Assembly (NCBI GenBank): GCA_030688705.1
Contig: JAUYJH010000067.1
Location: 1-20,251 of the forward strand
Origin: Deltaproteobacteria bacterium
GTDB taxonomy: Bacteria; UBA10199; SPLOWO2-01-44-7
Reading direction: 5' to 3'
DNA: 20,251 nt
A program made the position numbers and the translations under genes. Under the pieces are notes generated by a model. That model was not told where the DNA came from. It saw nothing but the letters and a program-made list of their open reading frames with translations, and made no database searches. How positions within the stretch are numbered: position 1 is the first letter of the stretch; every line of letters begins with the position of its first letter. Positions 1 through 5,689 of this stretch are shown here, one piece after another.

Positions 1-1
1 T

Positions 2-655
2 TTGAATTTTGCCTTTCAGCAGGCATTCCGGATTGCCAAGCAGATTCGCACGCAGACCGGCATTGCCCGGTTTCCCGTATCGGTCAGCACCGTTTCACTG
101 ATGCTCCTGGAGCAGATTTTCGGCGACTTTAAAGAGGTGACCGCCTTGGTGGTGGGGTTGGGCGAAATGGGGCGCCAGACCGCCGAGTTGCTCAAAGAGA
201 GGGGCGTTCAAAAGCTGATTATCATGAACCGGACTTATCAAAGGGCGCGGGAATTTGCGTCGGTGCTTAAAGCCGAGGCTTGTCCCCTCGATGCGCTCAC
301 AACAGTGCTTCCGCTGGCCGATATGGTTGTTGCTTCCACGGCGGCGCCGAGTCCGATACTGATGGCCCAAACGGTTCAAGAGGCCCTTGCACAGAGAAAA
401 GAGAGGCCGATGGTTTTGATGGATTTGGGTTTCCCCAGAGATATTGCGCCGGACGCCGCCCATTTTGAAAACGCCTATCTTTATAATGTGGATGATCTCA
501 AAGAAATCGCCGACAAAAATTTGAGTCAAAGACAGAAAGAGGCAAAGCGGGCGGAAGAAATAATCAACAAATCACTCTTGGGTTTTGAGTCCGATTGGAT
601 GAAACGCACTCTGCAAGCCTATCAAAAGAATGAATTTGTATTTGAGAATCCGTAA
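2..655 (+). CDS. hemA: Glutamyl-tRNA reductase, C-terminal part (cut by window start)
   Basis: Reduces glutamyl-tRNA(Glu) to glutamate-1-semialdehyde with NADPH, the first committed step of C5-pathway tetrapyrrole (haem) synthesis in the cytoplasm. The visible 217 residues open with a segment typical of the end of the catalytic domain (RIAKQIRTQTGI, then PVSVSTVSLML). They continue with the NADPH-binding Rossmann motif GLGEMG near residues 52-57, the NRT motif near 76, DLGFPRDI near 142-149 (usually DLAVPRDI) and YNVDDL near 161-166, followed by the start of the helical dimerisation region. The catalytic Cys of the N-terminal domain lies outside the window, so the apparent start at base 2 is only the window edge. 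No hemC or hemD follows; instead an AT-rich HTH gene starts 21 nt after the stop. The identification rests on several family motifs and is secure. Confidence 0.93.
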   Translation: MNFAFQQAFRIAKQIRTQTGIARFPVSVSTVSLMLLEQIFGDFKEVTALVVGLGEMGRQTAELLKERGVQKLIIMNRTYQRAREFASVLKAEACPLDALTTVLPLADMVVASTAAPSPILMAQTVQEALAQRKERPMVLMDLGFPRDIAPDAAHFENAYLYNVDDLKEIADKNLSQRQKEAKRAEEIINKSLLGFESDWMKRTLQAYQKNEFVFENP

Positions 656-676
656 TATTGAGTATATCCAGGATAC

Positions 677-1375
677 ATGCAATCAAAGTGGTGCGAGTTC
701 AAGGGTCGTGCAGTTCGTTTGCGCAAAAAAGGTTGGTCCCTTCGCAATATTGAAAAACATTTAGGGGTTCCTAAATCGACACTGAGCGGGTGGTTAAAAC
801 CCATCAAGATAGACGCAAAAAAGAGGAAAAGACTTCTCGAAAATTGGCGTCAGGCACTAACGAAGGCACAAAAAAAATCGGTCCTTTGGCATCATGAACA
901 AAAAGCGAATCGCGTGGAAGAGGCAAAGCAATATGCATTAAAAACAATGTCTGAACTTGCCTTGGAGAATCGAGCTATTCAAGAAATGGCATTGGCTGTT
1001 CTATACATAGGCGAAGGGAGAAAGTCTCAAGAGATGGTAGGCATGGGCAGTTCAGACCCATTAATACTCAAATTTTTTTTGTTGACGCTAAAGAAACTTT
1101 ATAACATTGAAGTTGCCAGATTGCGCTGTTCTTTGTTTTTGCGTGCGGACCAGGATGAAGAAAAAATAAAAAGATTTTGGTCTAAAGAGCTCGATTTGCC
1201 TTTGCATCTGTTTAAGGGAGCTTATAAGGACAAAAGAACGGTCGGTTCCACAACATATGAGCATTATAGGGGAGTTTGTTCATTCGAATACGGAGATGCC
1301 TCCATTCAAAGAAGGTTGTTATTTTTAGGAAAATTTATATTGGAAAAAGTTACCAGTACATTATTGGGCGTGTAG
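677..1375 (+). CDS. HTH plus LAGLIDADG-like domain protein, overlapping a tRNA gene
   Basis: Uncharacterised 232-residue protein. Residues about 10-45 form a resolvase-like helix-turn-helix (GWSLRNIEKHLGVPKSTLSGWL). A long charged helical stretch follows to about residue 100. The second half has the pattern ALAVLYIGEGRK, then SSDPLILKFFLLTLKK and a later FWSKELDLP. I recognise this as a family with an LAGLIDADG/WhiA-like fold; the GEG would replace the usual GDG. Only one such motif is present, so a nuclease of this type would have to dimerise. Nuclease activity is not shown by the sequence, and a DNA-binding regulator is equally possible. The region is visibly more AT-rich than the neighbouring genes, suggesting acquisition. 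It starts 21 nt after hemA, and its stop codon (1373-1375) lies inside the tRNA-Val gene, so its last residues are encoded by the tRNA acceptor stem. Confidence 0.7.
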   Translation: MQSKWCEFKGRAVRLRKKGWSLRNIEKHLGVPKSTLSGWLKPIKIDAKKRKRLLENWRQALTKAQKKSVLWHHEQKANRVEEAKQYALKTMSELALENRAIQEMALAVLYIGEGRKSQEMVGMGSSDPLILKFFLLTLKKLYNIEVARLRCSLFLRADQDEEKIKRFWSKELDLPLHLFKGAYKDKRTVGSTTYEHYRGVCSFEYGDASIQRRLLFLGKFILEKVTSTLLGV

Positions 1376-1439
1376 CTCAGCTGGTTAGAGCGCATGGTCG
1401 ACATCCATGAGGTCACAGGTTCGAGTCCTGTCACGCCCA
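1366..1439 (+). tRNA. tRNA-Val (anticodon GAC), with C at position 33
   Basis: A complete cloverleaf can be drawn. The acceptor stem is GGGCGTG/CACGCCC (1366-1372 and 1432-1438) and the D stem is GCTC/GAGC (1375-1378 and 1388-1391). The anticodon stem CATGG/CCATG (1393-1397 and 1405-1409) encloses the loop TCGACAT. The T stem is ACAGG/CCTGT with loop TTCGAGT, and the discriminator base is A. Positions 34-36 read GAC, so the tRNA decodes Val GUC/GUU. Position 33 is C instead of the nearly universal U. The 3' CCA is not encoded. The first ten bases also encode the C-terminus of the upstream HTH protein, so any tRNA promoter must lie inside that gene. Confidence 0.9.
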
Positions 1440-1484
1440 CAAAACCCTAAACGTCATATAATTTATTCTTCAGTCGGCATCGAA

Positions 1485-1499
1485 TATCTCGTTGAGATA
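1485..1499 (+). promoter_or_regulatory. Inverted repeat with possible promoter before the MscS-like gene
   Basis: TATCTC-GTT-GAGATA is a perfect 6-bp inverted repeat with a 3-nt centre. It overlaps a candidate -35 box TTGAGA at 1492-1497, with a weak -10 (TACCTT) 17 nt downstream at 1515-1520. This could be an operator over a promoter for the gene starting at 1544, but the -10 match is poor. Confidence 0.25.
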
Positions 1500-1543
1500 A
1501 CTCCATTTTTTCTGTACCTTGGGCCCTCAAAAAGGAGGAGCCT

Positions 1544-2236
1544 ATGGAAGGCCAATTTATAACTTGGCGGGATGCAGTGCTGGCGGCGTTACAGGGGATT
1601 TGGGTCAATATCCTCGGCAAACTCCCCGATATTTTGGCGGCGTTTGTTGTCTTGTTTGTAGGGCTCTTTCTTTCGGCCCTTTTGGGGAGAATCGTTCGTA
1701 AGATGGTGGAATACACCAAGCTCGACACTTTTCTCCACAATGTCGTGGGGCTTTCAAAGTTGAAGGAGCGGGGGCTTGAGATTCATTCCGCGGCCCTTGT
1801 CGGCTGGTTTGTAAAATGGTTTTTCATTATCGTCACCTTCATCGCGGTGGCTGACATTCTTAAATGGAGCCAGCTGACCAGCTTTTTTGAACAGGTCGCG
1901 CTCTATATTCCGAACGTCATTATTACTGTTCTGATTCTTCTGGCCGGTTTTATTCTCGGCGGGGGATTGCAAGAATTGGTGGTCAAGGGGGTTCGGGCTT
2001 CCACTTTGCCCGCTTCTTCGGCTGGAGTGATTGGAACGTTCGCGCGTTGGGCTGTCATCATTTTCGCTTTTATGGCGGCCTTAACCCAATTGGGTATCGC
2101 GGCCGATCTGATTAAAATTCTCTTTACCGGTTTTGTGGCGATGCTGGCTTTGGCTGGCGGTTTGGCCTTTGGTTTGGGCGGGCGCGATCAGGCCTCGCAA
2201 TGGTTGGGTAAATTGCAAAAAGAGATGAAGCATTAA
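1544..2236 (+). CDS. Small membrane protein with conserved MscS-like TM helices
   Basis: A 230-residue inner-membrane protein with about four hydrophobic segments: near residues 20-45, 80-100, 118-140 and 160-205. The segments DILAAFVVLFVGLFLSALLG and LALAGGLAFGLGGRD match the conserved TM-helix repeat found alone or fused to MscS-family mechanosensitive channels (CmpX-type proteins). No MscS beta domain is present, so it may be a minimal channel or a membrane-stress accessory protein rather than a full MscS. The start is well supported by an AAGGAGG ribosome binding site at 1532-1538, 5 nt before the ATG. Its stop overlaps the stop of the convergent acyltransferase gene by 4 nt (2233-2236). 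Family assignment is good; function is inferred. Confidence 0.8.
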   Translation: MEGQFITWRDAVLAALQGIWVNILGKLPDILAAFVVLFVGLFLSALLGRIVRKMVEYTKLDTFLHNVVGLSKLKERGLEIHSAALVGWFVKWFFIIVTFIAVADILKWSQLTSFFEQVALYIPNVIITVLILLAGFILGGGLQELVVKGVRASTLPASSAGVIGTFARWAVIIFAFMAALTQLGIAADLIKILFTGFVAMLALAGGLAFGLGGRDQASQWLGKLQKEMKH

Positions 2237-3768
2237 ACACCCGACAGCGCGTTGCCGTGGGTGGACTTGAATTTTTCTCTTTTGAGTGCGGTGAAAAAGT
2301 GACCCGTTTGCGCCAGGCGGTCCATTTCGGCTATTACCTCTTCGCGCATCCGGTTGGCCGATTCTCTGGAAGCATTTTGGGGGTAGTGCGGCTTGTGGAT
2401 TTGCATGTGAACCCAGCCATCACTGCCATAATAGTAACTGACCGGGATGAGCGGTTTGTTGGCCGCTACAGAGGCGTTGAAGGCCCCGTGATAAGGGGGC
2501 CAGAGCCAGCGGTCGCGTCCCGTTTCAAAATCAGCCACAGAGCGCGTTGTCCTGTGGCCGGGGCCGTAAAACCAGACAGAACGGTCGGCGAGTCTTGGCC
2601 TTCCTTCCAGCATGCTCGGTTTTGCTCTTGGACCGTGAAAAAAATCGATGACAGCTCTTTGCGCTTTTGACCCCGCCCCCTGTTCAATGGGGATAAGCAC
2701 TTTTCCGGCTTTTGGAGAGGCGAGCCCCACCCATTTTCCCAACCCCGGAAGCCGACCGACCGCTTTTTTCATTGTGATCGCTTCATCGTAACCGATCCCC
2801 CTATGGGTGGGGATGGTATACATGGCGCGGTTGGTTACGGCAAAGTCGAGAATGCTGTAATGGTTCAGTCCAATCATCACCGCGTCCCCCTTTGGCAAAT
2901 GTTGGGTCCCGTGGATTCGAATGCCTCTTACCTGGCAAACGCCTGCGATGATGGCATCGGAAAATTGGGAACGAATCAGATATTTTCTGGCGGTATTGCC
3001 GCTATAAAAGGCTTGCAGACCCCCCCCCGTGTTGCGGACATAGAGCTCCGAAAGGCCGCGTAATTTGCTTTTCAACGGAACGCCTCGCGTCAGGGGTTTG
3101 CCGGCTGTCGGATAGGTGATGGTGACGGTGTTGGGGCCGCGTTCGACAACCGGAGCCCAGCGGAACCGCGGCGCCGTGTGCCGTGGCGGCAGGGGGCCCA
3201 AATGTTCCATCCGTGCGGCAGGGTGGTCTATTTTTTCATTGGCCAGCACCATTCGGTCGGCCCCCTTACGGGCACGTCTGGCATGGGCATGGGGAATGGC
3301 GAAAGCGGCCGTGAAGAGACCCTGTATCATGATATCGGCCCTTTCATTGCTGTTGGAATTTTTCCAGCGGGTGAGTCCTGCCGTGAATTGGTATCCGGCA
3401 TAGACCGCGCCGCCCGCGGCTACATGATTCAAAACCCATTGCGTCTTGCCCAAAACCTTGTTGATTTTTTCCGACCGTCGCATTTGGCTGGCGGTGCGGA
3501 GAGTCAGATTGGCGGTCTTGAGAGCCTTCGCGCCGCGGCTTAGCAGATAGGCGCCTCGGACAACACGGGCCGCGGTGCCGAAAACGGGGATGCAGCCGAC
3601 AACGCCGAAAGTGATTTTCTGCAGGGCTTCCGACCGGTCGGCCCGCGCGTCAAAAAGATCGCGGGTCCCCCGATAAATGTCGATCGGCGCCACCACCACG
3701 GCGGCCGCTTCAATGCCGATTTTTTGCCACCCCTCTTTGTTAATCCCTAAAAAACCCGCTTTTTCCAT
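2233..3768 (-). CDS. PlsC-like acyltransferase with long N-terminal extension
   Basis: Probably transfers an acyl group to a glycerophospholipid or related acceptor at the membrane. From the chosen start (MEKAGF, 511 aa), residues about 300-450 resemble the PlsC/LPLAT domain. Block I is NHYSILDF (residues 302-309), the NHx4D catalytic pattern. Near 400-410, FYGPGHRTTRS sits where FPEGTRS is expected, and PLIPVSYYYG at 439-448 resembles the last block. The substitution of GPGH for PEG is unusual. The first 280 residues are not typical of PlsC; they include Ala/Gly-rich hydrophobic stretches near residues 18-28 and 54-75 and a basic region near 162-172. The reading frame continues upstream to an ATG at 3831 and another at 3864. 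I chose 3768 because the longer forms run into the divergent gene's start, but none has a clear ribosome binding site. A run of nine G (coding strand) occurs at 3020-3028. Confidence 0.68.
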   Translation of the reverse strand: MEKAGFLGINKEGWQKIGIEAAAVVVAPIDIYRGTRDLFDARADRSEALQKITFGVVGCIPVFGTAARVVRGAYLLSRGAKALKTANLTLRTASQMRRSEKINKVLGKTQWVLNHVAAGGAVYAGYQFTAGLTRWKNSNSNERADIMIQGLFTAAFAIPHAHARRARKGADRMVLANEKIDHPAARMEHLGPLPPRHTAPRFRWAPVVERGPNTVTITYPTAGKPLTRGVPLKSKLRGLSELYVRNTGGGLQAFYSGNTARKYLIRSQFSDAIIAGVCQVRGIRIHGTQHLPKGDAVMIGLNHYSILDFAVTNRAMYTIPTHRGIGYDEAITMKKAVGRLPGLGKWVGLASPKAGKVLIPIEQGAGSKAQRAVIDFFHGPRAKPSMLEGRPRLADRSVWFYGPGHRTTRSVADFETGRDRWLWPPYHGAFNASVAANKPLIPVSYYYGSDGWVHMQIHKPHYPQNASRESANRMREEVIAEMDRLAQTGHFFTALKREKFKSTHGNALSGV

Positions 3769-3819
3769 GGGCGGGATACATAGAAAATCGGGCCTTATTT
3801 TGCAAACATTTCTTAAGAC

Positions 3820-3848
3820 TGGAAATGACATAGTGAGTGGAGTATAAA
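3820..3848 (+). promoter_or_regulatory. Candidate sigma70 promoter producing a leaderless transcript
   Basis: TGGAAA (3820-3825) and TATAAA (3843-3848) are separated by exactly 17 nt. The expected transcription start about 7 nt downstream falls on or next to the ATG at 3855. The only purine-rich site, AGAGG at 3849-3853, is 1 nt from the ATG, too close for normal Shine-Dalgarno use. A leaderless mRNA would explain both. Confidence 0.4.
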
Positions 3849-3854
3849 AGAGGC

Positions 3855-4292
3855 ATGAGAACATGGATTATTGTTGCGGAAGCGAGCCGGGCCAAGCTTT
3901 TCGAGACTGATAATAACGGGGCTGATTTGAGAATGGTCCATGAGTTTCGGCACCCGGATTCCCGTAAAAAGACGGGGGATTTAACGAGCGACAAACCGGG
4001 CCGTGCTTTTGACAGCGTTGGCAGGGGGCGCCATGCGGAAGAAAAAGGGGACGCTCATGTTCGTGAGCAACAGGTTTTTGCGCATGAATTAGCCGTTTTT
4101 TTGGATAAGGCCAGGTCGGATAAACGATTTGATCATCTTATGATTATGGCGGGGCCGCGTTTTTTGGGGGAATTGAGGCAGAGTATCTCTATCCCCCTGA
4201 AAAAATGCGTCACCAAAGAGGTTGATAAAGACCTGGCCGGTTGGGTTGGCAAAAAAGATCTTAAAGAGCGGATTACGGAACTTTTTTCATAA
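3855..4292 (+). CDS. Host-attachment (AtsA-like) family protein
   Basis: A 145-residue protein beginning MRTWIIVAEASRAKLFETD, the hallmark opening of the Host_attach family (named from plant-attachment genes of Agrobacterium). The middle carries GRAFDSVGRGRHAEE (about residues 50-65) and the C-terminal half has HLMIMAGPRFLGELR near 96-110, both typical. The fold resembles the archaeal-release-factor-like group, and the biochemical role is not established; no signal peptide or TM segment is visible. An in-frame GTG lies at 3837, but family alignment favours the ATG at 3855. It is divergent from the acyltransferase and its last 20 nt overlap the end of the convergent methyltransferase gene (4273-4292). 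Confidence 0.82.
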   Translation: MRTWIIVAEASRAKLFETDNNGADLRMVHEFRHPDSRKKTGDLTSDKPGRAFDSVGRGRHAEEKGDAHVREQQVFAHELAVFLDKARSDKRFDHLMIMAGPRFLGELRQSISIPLKKCVTKEVDKDLAGWVGKKDLKERITELFS

Positions 4293-4965
4293 TAAACAGG
4301 TAGTTAAATCCCCTTAAGAAAAAATTCTCTTCGATCGCGGTTTTGCGGTAATTCCCCATTTTGAGTGTCTTGTTGTGGCGGGTGACGGCAAGGATGTCCT
4401 TGGGGGCGAAATGCCGGCACAAAATTTCAAAAATTTTAAAACCGATCGGCACAAAACCCGATTTTTTTTTGAACGAATCGCAAATATAAAGAGCCATAAA
4501 TCGTTTTGGTTTTAAAATCCGGTCGATTTCGGCGATGACTTTTTCCATTTCCTCAAAATATTTTGAATCTTCCGCTTTAATCCGGCCGATACAGCCTTTT
4601 TCATCGGAATAGTCGATATGGTCGGAATAGGGGGGGTCGATAAAAACAAAATCGGCCTCTTCATTTTGGAGGGGGAGTTTCCGCGCATCGGCTTTTTGGA
4701 TATCGTTGCGGAAAGGGGCAATGTCAAAGCCCTGCACGCGGCGCTTCAAATCGTTACTCACATCGATAGTGGTGCCGGAACCGACCATCGGATCGACAAC
4801 CAGATCGTTTTCGCGGGTGTAGCGCTTGAGGAGATTCCAGATGACATAAGATGGCGTGGCGCCGATATAGTGCGGACTTCCCTGCACTCCTCTGCCGTAA
4901 TGCTGTGAGGGATAATCCCAGAGTGTGGTGGCCTGAATATTAAGGGACGGTTTTCGGATTGTCAT
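4273..4965 (-). CDS. DNA adenine-N6/cytosine-N4 methyltransferase (solitary)
   Basis: A 230-residue SAM-dependent amino-methyltransferase. The N-terminus carries TTLWDYPSQHYG (residues 13-24). The SAM-binding motif DPMVGSGTT is at 58-66 and the catalytic DPPY at 110-113. Motif I before motif IV is the alpha/gamma order, and there is little room for a target-recognition domain. No restriction enzyme gene is adjacent, so it looks like an orphan enzyme; target and regulatory role are unknown. Its start codon ATGACA comes from the outer end of a palindromic repeat (4961-5023), and no good ribosome binding site precedes it. It is the last minus-strand gene after the ABC operon but is separated from it by that palindrome, which may terminate transcription. 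An A9 run (4462-4470) encodes KKK. Confidence 0.85.
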   Translation of the reverse strand: MTIRKPSLNIQATTLWDYPSQHYGRGVQGSPHYIGATPSYVIWNLLKRYTRENDLVVDPMVGSGTTIDVSNDLKRRVQGFDIAPFRNDIQKADARKLPLQNEEADFVFIDPPYSDHIDYSDEKGCIGRIKAEDSKYFEEMEKVIAEIDRILKPKRFMALYICDSFKKKSGFVPIGFKIFEILCRHFAPKDILAVTRHNKTLKMGNYRKTAIEENFFLRGFNYLFIMKKVP

Positions 4966-5023
4966 TCCGAGCGAAGCGAGGAATCCCGGTGTTACCGGGA
5001 TCCTTCGCTCCGCTCAGGATGAC
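4961..5023. repeat. 63-bp palindromic repeat R1 (stop of one gene, start of the next)
   Basis: Two 30-bp arms with 25 of 30 positions complementary flank a GTT centre. The arms begin GTCATTCCGAGCGAAGCG and end GGATGAC, a pattern I recognise from dispersed genomic repeats. On the minus strand the element encodes the last nine residues (HPERSEGSR) and the TAA stop (4992-4994) of the DUF4340 gene, and its other end supplies the ATG (4963-4965) of the methyltransferase gene. The hairpin could also act as a transcription terminator or attenuator. Confidence 0.9.
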
Positions 5024-5624
5024 CCCCCGCGGGTATCCACCCATCGACTGTTGCCGGAAAATAGGCTCTTAAAAATTTGTTGACCAGCCAAACCTTATTT
5101 TCTCCATCTTTGCGGAGGTAGCCCTCCATGAACACGCCGCCCGCCTTGCCGATGAAAAAATATTCCATTAATCTGCCGTTGACGTCATAGAAACGGATCT
5201 GCTCGCCGACCGGATTGACTTCAAAATAACCGTGAAAATCAGGGTTGCTCCCTGCCAAAGAAACAATACGGGTATCAAGAAGAATATCCAGCATTGTATC
5301 GACTTTTTTCTCCGGCACTTTTATCCATTCTTGCTTTTGGTCCATGGTCCTCGGTCCATGGTCCTCGGTCTGTTTCTCCAGATTTTCCTGAAATTTTGTT
5401 TTCAACGGGGCCGCCCGCCATGCACCATTTTCCTGTTTCAATTTTACCCCGTTCAAAAGATGTTCGATTTCGATGGCGGTGATTTTTGAAACGTCCAGAT
5501 TTTGAAACAGGGGTTGGTTCAGGGCATCGCCCGTTTTCTCCGCGGCCGGTTTTTCCAGAAACCAGACGGCGAGTCCCGCCGCGATGGCCAATGCAAGATA
5601 AATATAGGGTTTTCGATTTGTCAT
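4992..5624 (-). CDS. DUF4340 domain protein of Gld-like ABC operon
   Basis: A 210-residue protein with one N-terminal TM anchor (IYLALAIAAGLAVWFL, residues 8-23) and a periplasmic DUF4340-type domain. The segment LFQNLDVSKITAIEIE and the later LTRIVSLAGS-like and VWLVNKFL stretches fit that family. DUF4340 genes commonly follow GldFG-type ABC genes, and this one is third in the operon after the ATPase and the permease-GldG fusion. It is short for the family, and its last nine residues are encoded by palindrome R1, so it may be truncated. Residues encoded by 5341-5370 (TEDHGPRTMDQ) come from a 14-bp tandem repeat. Its start codon lies at the edge of repeat R2, without a strong ribosome binding site. 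Its role is unknown. Confidence 0.72.
   Translation of the reverse strand: MTNRKPYIYLALAIAAGLAVWFLEKPAAEKTGDALNQPLFQNLDVSKITAIEIEHLLNGVKLKQENGAWRAAPLKTKFQENLEKQTEDHGPRTMDQKQEWIKVPEKKVDTMLDILLDTRIVSLAGSNPDFHGYFEVNPVGEQIRFYDVNGRLMEYFFIGKAGGVFMEGYLRKDGENKVWLVNKFLRAYFPATVDGWIPAGGHPERSEGSR
5341..5370. repeat. 14-bp tandem repeat inside the DUF4340 gene
   Basis: Two exact copies of TCCATGGTCCTCGG (5341-5354 and 5355-5368) plus the first two bases of a third. Each unit contains the palindrome CCATGG. It is translated in frame as part of TEDHGPRTMDQ, a low-complexity insert next to charged linker sequence. Confidence 0.85.
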
Positions 5625-5689
5625 ATTCTGACCCTGAGCCTGTCGAAGGGGAAGAATCCCGGGATTGCTTCGCTACGCTCGCAATGACA
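5622..5689. repeat. Palindromic repeat R2 between permease-GldG and DUF4340 genes
   Basis: An imperfect dispersed repeat of the same general type as R1: TCATATTCTGACCCTGAG on one side, a central GAATCCCGGGATT palindrome, and GCTCGCAATGACA on the other side. On the minus strand it encodes the last residues (VSLRA) and the TAG stop (5673-5675) of the permease fusion. Its other edge carries the ATG (5622-5624) of the DUF4340 gene. Confidence 0.82.

Noticed and set aside
1447..1740. 97-codon minus-strand frame near the MscS-like gene
   Set aside because: It overlaps the well-supported plus-strand gene with its strong ribosome binding site and shows no homology I recognise.
2233..3768. Polymorphic toxin pretoxin domain in the N-terminal part of the acyltransferase
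   Set aside because: Only a vague Gly/Pro-hydrophobic similarity; no secretion signal, immunity gene or repeat module is present.
4462..4470. A9/T9 run in the methyltransferase as a phase-variation switch
   Set aside because: It encodes an ordinary KKK, and A/T runs of this length are common in this sequence; nothing else points to switching.
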